From positions 176,755 through 240,754 of the forward strand of contig NZ_FNBM01000007.1 in assembly GCF_900102335.1 (NCBI RefSeq): a stretch of DNA of 64,000 nucleotides. The letters are read 5' to 3'. Source of the DNA: Phytopseudomonas seleniipraecipitans (lineage in GTDB: Bacteria; Pseudomonadota; Gammaproteobacteria; Pseudomonadales; Pseudomonadaceae). Shown here piece after piece: positions 35,237 through 44,872 of the stretch (position 1 is the first letter of the stretch; each line of letters starts with the position of its first letter). The translations under genes were made by a program, and so were the position numbers. The notes below the pieces were generated by a model. It was given only the letters and a program-made list of their open reading frames with translations, was not told the origin of the DNA and did no database searches.

Positions 35237-36088
35237 ATGAAACTCGTTTCCTTCCACCTCAACGGTCGAGCCGGGTATGGCGCCGTCGTTGGCGAACGGG
35301 TCGTCGACCTGGGCGCCCACTTCGCCGATATCCCCGATCTGGCCACCTTGCTCGCCTCCCCGACACAGCTGACCAAGGCTCGCGAGCTGACGGCCACCGC
35401 CCAGGGTGAGTACGCACTCACCGACGTCACCCTGGCGCCAGTGATCCCGGCACCCGGCAAAGTCATCTGCGTGGGCATCAACTATGTCGCCCATGCCGAA
35501 GAGGCCGGCCGCAAGGTCGGCAAGCACCCGGTGATCTTCCAGCGCTTCGCCGAAACCCTGCAGGCCCACGGCGCGCCGCTGGTACGCCCGAAGGTGTCTC
35601 AGGAATTCGATTTCGAGGCCGAGCTGGCGGTGGTAATCGGCAAAGGCGGCTCGCACATCGCCCCGGAAGACGCCATGGATCACGTGGCTGGCTACACCTG
35701 TTTCAACGATGCCAGCGTGCGCGACTGGCAGTTCCACACCCACCAGTACGGCATGGGCAAAACCTTCCGCTTCACCGGCGCGCTGGGCCCCTGGCTGGTG
35801 ACCGCAGACGAGATTGCCGACTATCGCGAACTGCAGGTTCGCGGCATTCTCAATGGCGAGCAGTTGCAGGAGGGCAACCTGTCCGAACTGGCGTTCGACA
35901 TTCCACAGCTCATTTCCTACGTCTCCCAGGCACTGGATTGGAACCCCGGCGACATCCTCGCCACCGGGACACCCAGCGGTATCGGCTTCAAGCGCAACCC
36001 GCCGATTTTCCTCAAGCCTGGAGACGTATTCGAAGTGACGATCAGCCAGATCGGCACCTTGAGTAATCCGGTCATTGATGAAGCCTGA
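35237..36088 (+). CDS. Fumarylacetoacetate hydrolase family protein (283 aa)
   Basis: Conserved FAH blocks: KVICVGINYVAHAEE, the metal-binding DFEAELAVVIGKGG, GYTCFNDASVRDWQF and ATGTPSGIGF. These enzymes hydrolyse, hydrate or decarboxylate ring-cleavage products with a divalent metal. Start at 35237 has GAGAGG upstream. First gene of a plus-strand run with the VOC, aldehyde dehydrogenase and flavin hydroxylase genes, consistent with processing of a meta-cleavage-type product. Confidence 0.93.
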   Translation: MKLVSFHLNGRAGYGAVVGERVVDLGAHFADIPDLATLLASPTQLTKARELTATAQGEYALTDVTLAPVIPAPGKVICVGINYVAHAEEAGRKVGKHPVIFQRFAETLQAHGAPLVRPKVSQEFDFEAELAVVIGKGGSHIAPEDAMDHVAGYTCFNDASVRDWQFHTHQYGMGKTFRFTGALGPWLVTADEIADYRELQVRGILNGEQLQEGNLSELAFDIPQLISYVSQALDWNPGDILATGTPSGIGFKRNPPIFLKPGDVFEVTISQIGTLSNPVIDEA

Positions 36089-36129
36089 GCCACCCATCCT
36101 CGAATAAGCACAACATTAGGAATACGCAC

Positions 36130-36687
36130 ATGGCCACCCTGCCCCGTATCAACTTCACCCACACCGGCACCTTCTGCAGCGACCTGGACAACATGGTCGA
36201 GTTCTACTGCAGCAAACTGGGCTTCGTCATCAGCGACAAGGGAGTGGCCTCTACCGGCCATCGCCTGTTCTTCATGACCCAAAATCCGGAAGTGCACCAC
36301 CAACTGGTGCTGTTCGACGGCAAGCCGACGGATCTGCCGTTCAACCCGATCAACCAGCTGTCCTTCCTGCTCGATAGCCTGGACGATCTCAGGGCCTACT
36401 ACGCCTTTGCCAAGGCCAACGGCCTAGGCCCGCTCGATCAGGTCGACCATGGAAACGCCTGGTCGATGTACTTCAAGGATCCGGAAGGCAACCCTATCGA
36501 GATGTACGTGGACGCGCCCTTCTACACTAACCAGCCGTGCCGCGAGCCGCTGGATCTGGAGCAGAGCAGCGAGCAGATTCTCGCCACCACCGAAGCCATG
36601 TGTCGCCGTCGGCCGGGCTTCCAGACCCGCGAACAATGGATCGAGTCGACCCGCCAGCGCATCGCCGAGCAACGCGTCAGCTGGTGA
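36130..36687 (+). CDS. VOC-family (glyoxalase/extradiol dioxygenase-like) protein (185 aa)
   Basis: Starts with a beta-alpha-beta VOC module (RINFTHTGTFCSDLDNMVEFYCSKLGF), and the metal ligands expected are His in INFTHTG, the HHQLVL segment and Glu in NPIEMYVD. A C-terminal helical extension of about 50 residues (LATTEAMCRRRPGFQTREQWIE) is characteristic of a subgroup found in catabolic clusters. It could cleave an aromatic ring or act on a ring-derived intermediate; single-module size leaves this open. Confidence 0.85.
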   Translation: MATLPRINFTHTGTFCSDLDNMVEFYCSKLGFVISDKGVASTGHRLFFMTQNPEVHHQLVLFDGKPTDLPFNPINQLSFLLDSLDDLRAYYAFAKANGLGPLDQVDHGNAWSMYFKDPEGNPIEMYVDAPFYTNQPCREPLDLEQSSEQILATTEAMCRRRPGFQTREQWIESTRQRIAEQRVSW

Positions 36688-36695
36688 GCAATCCG

Positions 36696-36716
36696 GTGCG
36701 GCCCACAGGGCCGCAC
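36696..36716. other. Intercistronic hairpin
   Basis: GTGCGGCCC and GGGCCGCAC form a 9-bp stem with a 3-nt loop between the VOC and aldehyde dehydrogenase genes. There is no T run, so it is more likely an RNA-stability or attenuation element than a full terminator. Confidence 0.55.
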
Positions 36717-36736
36717 GCCATCTCGGGTAACAGCAC

Positions 36737-38167
36737 ATGCACAAGAATTTCATCGACGGGGTCTGGTGCGAAGGCCAGACGGTACGTGAAAACCGCAGCC
36801 CTTCGGAGCTGACGGATCGGGTCGGCCTGTACGCCCAGGCCGACGCTCAGGACACTCGCAACGCCATCGAAGCTGCTACGGCCGCACAGCCGCTATGGGC
36901 AGCAGGTGGTTCACAGCGCCGCGCCGAGGCCCTGGACGTGATCGGCCAGGAGATCCTCGCGCGTCGCGAAGAGCTCGGCCGCCTGCTGGCGCGGGAGGAA
37001 GGCAAGGTGCTGGCCGAAGCCATCGCCGAAGTCGGCCGTGCCGGGCATATCTTCAAATTCTTCGCCGGTGAAGCCCTGCGGGTGTCCGGCGAACACGTCG
37101 AATCGGTACGCCCCGGCATCGACGTCGATGTACTGCGCCAGCCGATTGGTGTGGTGGGCATCATCACGCCGTGGAACTTCCCCATCGCCATACCCGCCTG
37201 GAAGATCGCGCCGGCCCTGGCGTACGGCAATGCCGTGGTGTTCAAGCCGGCCGACCTGGTGCCTGGCAGCGCCTGGGCCCTGGCCGAGATCATCAGCCGC
37301 GCGGGCTTGCCGCCTGGCACCTTCAACCTGGTGATGGGCCGTGGCAGCGTGATCGGTGAAGCGCTGGCCGAATCCCCCCACGTACGGGCGATCAGCTTCA
37401 CCGGCTCGACCGCCACCGGCCAACGCCTGATGCGCACGGCCGGGCAGCGTTTCGCCAAACTGCAGCTGGAAATGGGCGGCAAGAATCCGTTGGTGGTATT
37501 GGCCGACGCCAACCTCGAGCAGGCGGTGGAATGCGCCGTTCAGGGCGCCTATTTCTCTACCGGGCAGCGCTGTACCGCGTCCTCGCGGTTCATCGTCGAA
37601 AAGGCCATCCATGGGCGCTTCGTCGCAGCGGTCAGTGAGCGCCTGGCCGGGCTGCGCGTCGGCCACGCCTTGCAGGCGGACAGCCAGATCGGCCCGGTCG
37701 CCGACATGAGCCAGCTCAGCCAGAACCTCGATTACGTCGACATCGGCCAGCACGAGGGCGCCACGCTGGTTCAGGGTGGCAAGCCGCTGACCCGTGACAC
37801 CGAGGGCTACTACATGAGCCCGGCGCTGTTCACCGATGCCCAGTCGACGATGCGTATCGCCCAGGAAGAAATTTTCGGCCCGGTGGCCTGCGTGATCCCC
37901 GTCGACGATTACGAGCATGCCCTGGAAATCGCCAACGACACGCCCTTCGGCTTATCGGCGGGCATCTGTACCACGTCGCTCAAGCACGCCACTCATTACA
38001 AACGCCATGTGCAGAGCGGCATGGTGATGGTCAACACGCCAACTGCCGGCGTCGACTATCACGTGCCCTTCGGTGGTACCAAAGCCTCCAGCCACGGCTC
38101 GCGGGAACAAGGGCGATACGCCATCGAATTCTTCACCAGCGTGAAAACCGCCTATACCCAGGCCTGA
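36737..38167 (+). CDS. NAD(P)-dependent aldehyde dehydrogenase (476 aa)
   Basis: Catalytic Cys279 (STGQRCTASSR) and general-base Glu245 (LEMGGKNP) are present, with the substrate-entry TPWNFPIAIPAWKIAPAL segment and the C-terminal PFGGTKASSHGSREQG. Length is normal. Close to the gamma-semialdehyde/benzaldehyde-type ALDH group by eye. It would oxidise an aldehyde intermediate to the acid within this pathway. Confidence 0.94.
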   Translation: MHKNFIDGVWCEGQTVRENRSPSELTDRVGLYAQADAQDTRNAIEAATAAQPLWAAGGSQRRAEALDVIGQEILARREELGRLLAREEGKVLAEAIAEVGRAGHIFKFFAGEALRVSGEHVESVRPGIDVDVLRQPIGVVGIITPWNFPIAIPAWKIAPALAYGNAVVFKPADLVPGSAWALAEIISRAGLPPGTFNLVMGRGSVIGEALAESPHVRAISFTGSTATGQRLMRTAGQRFAKLQLEMGGKNPLVVLADANLEQAVECAVQGAYFSTGQRCTASSRFIVEKAIHGRFVAAVSERLAGLRVGHALQADSQIGPVADMSQLSQNLDYVDIGQHEGATLVQGGKPLTRDTEGYYMSPALFTDAQSTMRIAQEEIFGPVACVIPVDDYEHALEIANDTPFGLSAGICTTSLKHATHYKRHVQSGMVMVNTPTAGVDYHVPFGGTKASSHGSREQGRYAIEFFTSVKTAYTQA

Positions 38168-38210
38168 AGCGGCAGCTCGGCCCCATGACAACAACAAGAT
38201 GGAGAGCATT

Positions 38211-39770
38211 ATGGATTACGACCTGATCATCGTCGGCCTGGGCCCGGTGGGCGTTACCGCTGCCAACCTGGCCGGCCAGTGGGGGCTGCGCACGCTGGTG
38301 CTCGACAAGAGCGAAAGCGTCTACCAGAACCCCCGCGCCATGGGCATGGATCACGAAGCCATGCGCACCTTCGACAACCTCGGCCTGGCCGACTCGATTG
38401 CCGAACACGTGATGCCCTATCGCGCCTCGCATTACCTGAACGCCGAAGCGCAATTGATCAAACACATCGACGCCTCCAAACCGCCGTTCCTGCTCGGCTG
38501 GGCACCCAACTACGTGTTCTCCCAGCCGCCGCTGGAGCGTGCACTGCGCGCCAATCTGGAGAGCCTGGACAAGGTCGAAGTGCGCCTGGGCCGCGAGGTC
38601 ATCCAGGTCGACAATCACGACGGCGCGGTCAGCGTCAGCTTCCGCGACGCCAGCGGCAACCTCGAACAGGCCAGTGCGACCTACCTGCTGGCCTGCGACG
38701 GCGGCACCAGCCCGATCCGCACCAATCTGCAACTGAACATGGAAGACCTGGCCTTCGACGAACCCTGGCTGGTTGTCGACGTGATGCTCAAGGAGGGCGC
38801 CGGCAGCGCGCTACCGGAAACCAACGTGCAGTACTGCGAAACCGGGCGGCCGAGCACCTTCGTGGTCGGGCCAGGGCGGCATCGGCGCTGGGAGTTCATG
38901 ATCAACGATGACGAAACGCCCACAGACATCATTCGACCCGAGTCGATTCAGAGGCTGATCTCACGCTGGCTGCCCGCAGAGGATTACGACATCTGGCGCG
39001 CCTCCACCTACCGCTTCCACGCGCTGATTCTGGAGCGCTGGCGGGTTGGCAATATCTTCTTCCTCGGCGATGCCGCGCACATGACGCCACCCTTCCTTGC
39101 CCAGGGCATGTGCCAGGGGTTGCGCGATGCCATGAACCTGATCTGGAAGCTGGCGCTGGTGGAACGTGGAGCGGCCTCGCCCAAGTTGCTCGACAGCTAT
39201 CAGGTCGAGCGCGCCCCCCATGTAAAGCGCACCACTGAAGTAGCCAAGGAGTTTGGCCAGACCATCTGCGAACGCGATCCGACCAAAGCCGCCGAGCGTG
39301 ACCGGCTGCTGCTCGCCGCCGTACAGGGAACGCCTGGCGGCACCATTCGCCAATCACTGATACCCGGGCTGAAGGATGGCTTTATCGACTTCCGCAAACC
39401 AGCCGGTGAACTGTTCCCACAACCGCGGGTGAGCGCCCACGATGGCCGGGAAGATCTGCTCGATCGCTTTACCGGGCAAAGCTTGCGGCTGGTGATTGCC
39501 GAAGCCTTCGGCGCAACCGATGAACTACTGGCAGCCCTCGATCACGCATTGGCTGGCGCACTACTGCCGCTGAGCGTGGTGCAACTGAGCGCCCACCCCG
39601 AGGCCCGAAACCAGTACCGCGAACACGATGGGCTGCTGAGTGCCTGGCTGCAGCAGCATGGCTGCCAGGTCGTACTGGTGCGCCCGGATCACTATGTCTA
39701 CGGCGGTGCTGCCAATCTCGAGGAAGGGGTGCAGTTGATCCGCCAGTGCCTGGGTGAACTGCGCGGCTGA
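38211..39770 (+). CDS. MhpA-type FAD-dependent aromatic hydroxylase (519 aa)
   Basis: Rossmann FAD motif (DLIIVGLGPVGVTAANLAG), the DG motif (LLACDGGTSPIRTNL) and the FAD-ribityl GD motif (FFLGDAAHMTPPFLAQGMCQGLRDAMNLIWKL) mark class A flavin monooxygenases; the thioredoxin-like C-terminal domain follows. The closest type is the 3-(3-hydroxyphenyl)propionate hydroxylase family. It would hydroxylate a phenolic ring before ring cleavage. Start at 38211 has GGAGAG upstream. Last gene of the plus-strand run before a strong terminator. Confidence 0.93.
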   Translation: MDYDLIIVGLGPVGVTAANLAGQWGLRTLVLDKSESVYQNPRAMGMDHEAMRTFDNLGLADSIAEHVMPYRASHYLNAEAQLIKHIDASKPPFLLGWAPNYVFSQPPLERALRANLESLDKVEVRLGREVIQVDNHDGAVSVSFRDASGNLEQASATYLLACDGGTSPIRTNLQLNMEDLAFDEPWLVVDVMLKEGAGSALPETNVQYCETGRPSTFVVGPGRHRRWEFMINDDETPTDIIRPESIQRLISRWLPAEDYDIWRASTYRFHALILERWRVGNIFFLGDAAHMTPPFLAQGMCQGLRDAMNLIWKLALVERGAASPKLLDSYQVERAPHVKRTTEVAKEFGQTICERDPTKAAERDRLLLAAVQGTPGGTIRQSLIPGLKDGFIDFRKPAGELFPQPRVSAHDGREDLLDRFTGQSLRLVIAEAFGATDELLAALDHALAGALLPLSVVQLSAHPEARNQYREHDGLLSAWLQQHGCQVVLVRPDHYVYGGAANLEEGVQLIRQCLGELRG

Positions 39771-39775
39771 ATGAT

Positions 39776-39799
39776 AGGAGGCCGGCATGCCGGCCTCCT
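39776..39799. repeat. Perfect 24-bp palindrome after the hydroxylase gene
   Basis: Arms AGGAGGCCGGCA and TGCCGGCCTCCT are perfectly complementary, with no loop, six bases after the hydroxylase stop. Probably part of the transcription end together with the hairpin at 39834. Confidence 0.6.
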
Positions 39800-39833
39800 C
39801 ATCGATCGTTTGCGATACGGATGACGGACACGA

Positions 39834-39870
39834 AAACGCCCGCACCGCCATGACGGCGGTGCGGGCGTTT
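39834..39870. terminator. Bidirectional terminator between convergent genes
   Basis: A perfect 16-bp stem (AAACGCCCGCACCGCC and its complement) with a 5-nt loop, flanked by A residues on the left and T residues on the right. It separates the hydroxylase gene from the convergent GntR gene. Confidence 0.85.
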
Positions 39871-39875
39871 GCCTG

Positions 39876-40577
39876 TCACTGCAGCGTCGAGTGCTGCTGG
39901 CGCAATACGTCGGTGACGTGAGTCAGGGTACCGCCGATGTGATTGCCGAGCAGGCTGACCGATACGTCGATGTCCCGCGACAATACCGCGTCGATCAACT
40001 GCTGGTGCTCGTCGCCCTTGTGTCGCTCGACCTTGCGGTGCAGCGCGGAGAAGCGACGATAGCGCTCTGCCTGGTCGAACAGCGAGTCGATCAGACGCAG
40101 CAACATGGTCGACGGGCAGGCGGAAAACAGCGCGAAGTGGAACGCCTTGTGGCGCACCGACCAGTCGTCATCGAGGGCCACGGCAATGCTGCCCAGGCGC
40201 TTTTCGATCACGTTGAGACGGTGGAAAGCGCCGAGCACGTCGGCCTCCCAGGCGTCATCGCCATGGCGAATGGCTTCAGCCAATGCTTCGCACTCCAGCA
40301 ACCGGCGCAACTGGGTGATCTGCTGGAAGTCTTCGACCGACAACCGCGCGACGCGAAACCCCTTGTTCTCACTGGCTTCGACGATGCCTTCCTGGGCGAG
40401 GCGATTGAGCGCTTCGCGAATCGGTGAACTGCTGAGGCCGTAGTTCTGGGAAAGCTCGGCGACTTTTAGTTTCTCACCCGGTGCCAGTTCGCAGCAGATG
40501 ATGGATTTCTTCATCTGCTGCAGGGCGACCTCGATGAGGGAACCGCCTTGTTGATTTTGCATATCACGGTTATCCAT
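39876..40577 (-). CDS. GntR/FadR-family transcriptional regulator with FCD domain (233 aa)
   Basis: The N-terminal winged helix (ELAPGEKLKVAELSQNYGLSSSPIREALNRLAQEGIVEASENKGFRVA) is classic GntR, and the helical C-terminal part (LLECEALAEAIRHGDDAWEADVL...) is an FCD ligand-binding domain. Start at 40577 (MDNRDMQN) is a judgement; an upstream frame to 40625 would run into the operator. A 20-bp palindrome sits in its promoter and similar sites precede the neighbouring units, so it probably represses the cluster and itself until an acid ligand binds. Confidence 0.88.
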   Translation of the reverse strand: MDNRDMQNQQGGSLIEVALQQMKKSIICCELAPGEKLKVAELSQNYGLSSSPIREALNRLAQEGIVEASENKGFRVARLSVEDFQQITQLRRLLECEALAEAIRHGDDAWEADVLGAFHRLNVIEKRLGSIAVALDDDWSVRHKAFHFALFSACPSTMLLRLIDSLFDQAERYRRFSALHRKVERHKGDEHQQLIDAVLSRDIDVSVSLLGNHIGGTLTHVTDVLRQQHSTLQ

Positions 40578-40603
40578 GGATGTTGCACGCTTCTTTATTT
40601 TAT

Positions 40604-40623
40604 GCACAAAGATATCTTTGTGC
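40604..40623. promoter_or_regulatory. 20-bp palindromic operator at the GntR gene
   Basis: GCACAAAGAT and ATCTTTGTGC form a perfect palindrome 27 bases before the chosen GntR start codon, in the usual autoregulation position. It also lies next to the 3' end of the chemoreceptor gene at 40637. Confidence 0.75.
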
Positions 40624-40636
40624 AATTTATATGCGG

Positions 40637-42550
40637 CTAGTTCAGCTTGAAGTATCCCAGCGCCTGGCGCAATTGCCCGGCCAATTGTTCCAGCTCCTGA
40701 CAGGCACCGCGCAACCTGTGGCTACGTGCCTGGCCCTGCAATGCGGCTTCACGCACCTGCACCATGCTCTGGCCGACCTCGCTGGCCATGCGATTCTGCG
40801 CTTCGGTGGCACTGGCGATCTGCAGGTTCATCTGATGAATGGTCGACACGTCGGTGCTCACACCACTGAGCACCAGGCTGGCCCGAGAAGAATGCTCGCG
40901 GGCACGTACCGACTCCTCACCCGCCCGCTCCACATGGCTGAGCACGTTCTTGCTGTCGCGCTGCAGCGAATCGATCATCGTGGCGATCTCCGCGGCCGAG
41001 CCTTGGGTACGATTGGCCAGGCTGCGTACCTCGTCGGCGACCACTGAGAAACCACGGCCCATATCACCCGCCCGCGCCGCTTCGATGGCAGCGTTCAGCG
41101 CCAGCAGATTGGTCTGCTCCACCAGCCCCTGAATCACTCCCAGCACCCCGCCAATGCTCGTGCTGCGGGCATCCAGCGCACGCATACCCTGCCCGGCCTC
41201 GCGCACCAGTTCATCGAGCTGACTGATCTGCTTCACCGTCGCCTCCACATCACCCCGACTGGCTTCGCTGCCCTGACGCGCTGAGCCGGCGGCGCTGGAC
41301 GCTTCCCCGGTGAGGCTCACCACCTGCCCCAGGGTGATGCCCATGGCCTGCATGGCGCTGAACACCCGTTCGGTTTCCTGAGCCTGCTGTTCAGCGCCCT
41401 GGGCCATTTCCTCGGTCACCTGGGCGAGCTCACGGGACGCCGCGCTGAGGCCAAGAGCACCTTGTTCGATACGACTGACCACGCCGTGCAGGCTCTCGCC
41501 CATCCGTCCCATGGCACGCTGCACCAGACCCAGTTCGTCACTGCGCTCGCTGATGTGCACGCCCAGCCGGCCAGCGGCAAACTGCTCGACCAGCGCAGCC
41601 GTGTCGCGCAGCGAGTGGATGATCTGGCGGCGAATGAACCAGGCCGTTGCGGCGCCGAGGATCAACACCAACAGCCCCATCACCACCAGCCACGAATAAG
41701 CGCCGCCCTTGAGCTGCTGCTGGCGCTCGGAGACCTGCGCGCGCATCGCACTGGAAACGCCCAGCATCTGCTCGGCGATGCGCTCCATCTCACGCTCCGT
41801 TTCGCGGCTTGCGGCGGCACTCGCGTGGTAGGCCTCGAAGGCCGTGCGGTAGCGCTCCAGAGAACCGAGTGCCACATCCAGTGCCTCGCGCTGCTGTGCC
41901 TGGGCACCGCCGGCCAGCGCCTGGGTGGAGGAACGCAGATCACTGAGCAGCAATATCCACTGGTCATAGTCGTTTTCCACTTCGTCCTCGCTGTACGCCC
42001 ACTCGGCAGTGCGCAACGCCAGCAACTTGCGCATCAGCGCCATGGCACTTTCTGCCAGCACCAGGGCGGCGACCATGTCGCTGTCCTGCTGCATCAGCGA
42101 CTCGGTCAGATCCTGCTCCACGCTTTCGAAGGAAACCCGCACCTCGTCGGCCTCACGGATCATCGCCTGGCGGGTTTCGCCCAGGCGTTCGCGGGCCTGG
42201 GTCAGACGCTCGAACTGCTCGAGGTAGTGCTCGCCAGCCTCAAGCAGTGGGCGCTGCGCTTGCTCGTTGCCATCCAGGTACTGGGCGATTGCCTGGATCC
42301 GCGTGCGCACCTGATCGCCACTGGCCTTACTGGCCTCCAGGCGATAGCTCTTCTCGGCGATGCGGCTGTCGAGAATCCCCGTGTGCACGCTGGCGATGCG
42401 CTCCAGTTGCGCCTCCCCCTGGAAAACCGCCTGCAGGTTGAAGGCGATGGCCGCCGCGAGCAGCACGCTGAGGCCACATAGCAGGCTGAAGCCCACAGCC
42501 AGCAAGGTGCCGATGGAAAGCTGCCGAAGCGCCAGAGACATGGATTTCAT
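40637..42550 (-). CDS. Methyl-accepting chemotaxis protein, large helical sensor (637 aa)
   Basis: First membrane segment [27 protein letters not shown], about 250 residues of helical periplasmic sensor, second membrane segment [24 protein letters not shown], and signalling domain with [31 protein letters not shown]. The sensor length suits a helical bimodular (HBM/PcaY-like) domain that senses carboxylic or aromatic acids. Placement inside a catabolic cluster supports chemotaxis to the substrate. Start at 42550 has AGGAA upstream; a longer frame to 42622 is not favoured. Confidence 0.9.
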   Translation of the reverse strand: MKSMSLALRQLSIGTLLAVGFSLLCGLSVLLAAAIAFNLQAVFQGEAQLERIASVHTGILDSRIAEKSYRLEASKASGDQVRTRIQAIAQYLDGNEQAQRPLLEAGEHYLEQFERLTQARERLGETRQAMIREADEVRVSFESVEQDLTESLMQQDSDMVAALVLAESAMALMRKLLALRTAEWAYSEDEVENDYDQWILLLSDLRSSTQALAGGAQAQQREALDVALGSLERYRTAFEAYHASAAASRETEREMERIAEQMLGVSSAMRAQVSERQQQLKGGAYSWLVVMGLLVLILGAATAWFIRRQIIHSLRDTAALVEQFAAGRLGVHISERSDELGLVQRAMGRMGESLHGVVSRIEQGALGLSAASRELAQVTEEMAQGAEQQAQETERVFSAMQAMGITLGQVVSLTGEASSAAGSARQGSEASRGDVEATVKQISQLDELVREAGQGMRALDARSTSIGGVLGVIQGLVEQTNLLALNAAIEAARAGDMGRGFSVVADEVRSLANRTQGSAAEIATMIDSLQRDSKNVLSHVERAGEESVRAREHSSRASLVLSGVSTDVSTIHQMNLQIASATEAQNRMASEVGQSMVQVREAALQGQARSHRLRGACQELEQLAGQLRQALGYFKLN

Positions 42551-42639
42551 CTTGTTGTTGTTCCTATGCCATTCGAGAGAGTGCCGATTCGAACAGAGCC
42601 ATCGTTTTTCCCTTGACTCCATCCAACAGGCGTCCTATT

Positions 42640-42651
42640 TTTGTGCACAAA
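42640..42651. promoter_or_regulatory. TTTGTGCACAAA operator-like palindrome
   Basis: A 12-bp perfect palindrome with the same TGCACAAA half-site as the operator at 40604. It lies in the divergent spacer between the chemoreceptor (start 42550) and the HbpS-like gene (42705), 54 bases before the latter. Confidence 0.6.
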
Positions 42652-42704
42652 GCATATTAAAAAGCAAAATAAATAGATAATGCATAAAAATAAGAGTGCC
42701 CGAC

Positions 42705-43127
42705 ATGCATAGCCGACCGAGCCTCGATGCTCAGGAAATCACCGCGCTGCTCGATGCCGCCCTTGCCGAAGCCGGGCGCAACGAGTGGCTGGTGTCGATA
42801 GCCGTGGTCGATGACGGCGGCCACCTGCTGGCTTTTCGCCGGTTGCCGGGCGCAACGCCCTCATCGGCACAGATCGCCATCGACAAAGCGCGCAGCGCCG
42901 CCCTCACCCGACGCCCCACCCGTTTCTTCGCCGACATGCTCAGCACCGGGCAACCTGGCGCCGCCTTTCTGCACAACGTGATGCCGATGCCCGGCGGCCT
43001 GCCCCTACTGCACGAGGGCCAGTGCCTGGGGGGCATCGCTGCTAGCGGCGTTAGAGCCGATTTCGACGAACAGATTGCGACCGCCGGCATTGCCGCGCTC
43101 GCGCTTACCGAGCAACGCCACAACTGA
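42705..43127 (+). CDS. GlcG/HbpS-family protein (140 aa)
   Basis: Conserved segments: WLVSIAVVDDGGHLLAFRRLPGA, AIDKARSAALTRRPT and GGLPLLHEGQCLGGIAASGV, the pattern of the GlcG/HbpS fold linked to haem or cobalamin-type ligand binding. The exact role is unsettled. The ATG at 42705 is chosen over a GTG at 42696 because of AAGAG spacing. First gene of the plus-strand run with the envelope and transport genes. Confidence 0.85.
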   Translation: MHSRPSLDAQEITALLDAALAEAGRNEWLVSIAVVDDGGHLLAFRRLPGATPSSAQIAIDKARSAALTRRPTRFFADMLSTGQPGAAFLHNVMPMPGGLPLLHEGQCLGGIAASGVRADFDEQIATAGIAALALTEQRHN

Positions 43128-43219
43128 GTCAAGGAGCACCACCAGAACTGCCAACCCGAGCATCCGTAGCTACGGATGGAACCGCCTGTAACAACAACAA
43201 GAATGCAGAAGAGGTATCC

Positions 43220-44854
43220 ATGAACATCCAGCAACGCCACTCAGCCGTACCGGCATCCCTGCGCAGCGCCAGCGCCCTTGGTATCGCCATGGCCCTGTGC
43301 TCGGCCAATGCCCTGGCTTTCCAGTTCGATACGGGCGTCGAAGGCCTTTCCACCAGTTGGGATAACACCGTCAAGTACAGCAACGCCTGGCGCCTCAACG
43401 AGCGGGCGGACAATATCACCGCATCCTCACCCAACCCGAACAGGGACGACGGTGATCGCAACTTCAGCACCGGGCTGATCTCCAACCGCTTCGACCTGCT
43501 TTCTCAGTTCGACGTCAAATACCGCGATGTCGGCGCACGGATCAGCGGCTCAGCCTGGTACGACACGGTCTACAACGAGAGCAACGACAACAACTCGCCC
43601 GGCACCGCCAACCCGGTGAGCGTCGACTACAACGAGTTCACCGACAAAACCCGCGACCTGCATGGCCGCGACGCGGAACTTCTCGATGCCTTCGTCTACG
43701 GCGCGCGCGATATCGGCTCGACTCGCCTTTCTCTGCGCCTCGGCCAGTTCAACCAGACGTACGGCGAGAGCCTGTTCTTCGGCGCCAATGGCATCGCTGC
43801 CGCACAAGGGCACGTCGATATCGTCAAGCTACAGTCGGTGCCCGGCTCGCAGTTCAAGGAAATCCTCCTGCCCACCGAGCAGTTCTCCTTCAACTGGCAG
43901 CTGACCGACACGATCAGCGTTGGCGCCTACTACCAGTTCGAATGGAACAAGACCCGTCTGCCAAGCTCAGGCAGCTATTTCAGCACTGGCGACTTCATTG
44001 GCGAGGGTGCAGAGCGGCTGTTCTTTGCCGGCGGGCCGCTACTGCGCGGTGACGACATCGATGCACGGGATTCCGGCCAATTCGGCGGACAGGTGCGCTT
44101 TGCCCTGGATGACTGGGAATTCGGCCTGTACGCGGCGCGCTATCACGAAAAGACCCCTATCTGGTACTTCCGCCCAGGCTTCCTTGGCGGCGACGACAGC
44201 TTCATCAACGTCTACCCCGAAGACGTCAAGGTATTCGGCGCCAGCTTCAGCACCACCGTGGGCGAAGCCAACGTAGCCGGCGAACTCTCGATGCGCGTCG
44301 ACACGCCGCTGGCACCGACCGGCGGCGTGGTGGTGACCGGCGACATGACCGGCGACAACAACAGTAACCCGCTCTACCCGGTTGGCGACTCCCTGCATGC
44401 ACAGGTCTCGATGATCAACGTGTACGGCGGCTCGGCCCTCTGGGACGGCGCCTCGCTGGCGGGTGAGGTGGCCTTCAACCGCCGCCTGAAAATCAAGCAG
44501 AACGCCCAGAACCTCGACCCCAACACCACACGCGATGCCTATTCGCTGCGTTTCACCTTCGAGCCGCAGTACTTCCAGGTGATGCCAGGCGTAGACGTGC
44601 AGGTGCCGATCACGGTCGGTTACACCCCTTACGGCCGCTCTTCGGTCACCCCTCAGGCATTCGCGCCAGAGCACGGTGGCGATGTCACCGTGGCGCTCAA
44701 GGCCGACTACCAGAAGCAGTGGTACGCCTCGCTCAGCTACACCAACTTCTTCGGTGACGGCGGCCCGGTCATCGACGGCAGCAACAACTACACCTTCGAG
44801 CAATCGTTCAAGGACAGAGACTTCGTCGCCTTCTCTATCCAGCGCACTTTCTGA
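43220..44854 (+). CDS. DUF1302 outer-membrane protein (544 aa)
   Basis: A signal peptide (ASALGIAMALCSANALAF) precedes a beta-rich sequence with alternating aromatic strands, ending in the phenylalanine-terminated strand FVAFSIQRTF typical of beta-barrels. It matches the DUF1302 family, usually next to DUF1329. Probably a porin-like channel or outer-membrane partner for a hydrophobic substrate. It is followed by DUF1329 after 18 bases. Confidence 0.92.
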   Translation: MNIQQRHSAVPASLRSASALGIAMALCSANALAFQFDTGVEGLSTSWDNTVKYSNAWRLNERADNITASSPNPNRDDGDRNFSTGLISNRFDLLSQFDVKYRDVGARISGSAWYDTVYNESNDNNSPGTANPVSVDYNEFTDKTRDLHGRDAELLDAFVYGARDIGSTRLSLRLGQFNQTYGESLFFGANGIAAAQGHVDIVKLQSVPGSQFKEILLPTEQFSFNWQLTDTISVGAYYQFEWNKTRLPSSGSYFSTGDFIGEGAERLFFAGGPLLRGDDIDARDSGQFGGQVRFALDDWEFGLYAARYHEKTPIWYFRPGFLGGDDSFINVYPEDVKVFGASFSTTVGEANVAGELSMRVDTPLAPTGGVVVTGDMTGDNNSNPLYPVGDSLHAQVSMINVYGGSALWDGASLAGEVAFNRRLKIKQNAQNLDPNTTRDAYSLRFTFEPQYFQVMPGVDVQVPITVGYTPYGRSSVTPQAFAPEHGGDVTVALKADYQKQWYASLSYTNFFGDGGPVIDGSNNYTFEQSFKDRDFVAFSIQRTF

Positions 44855-44872
44855 TCCACGGAGAACAACAAG

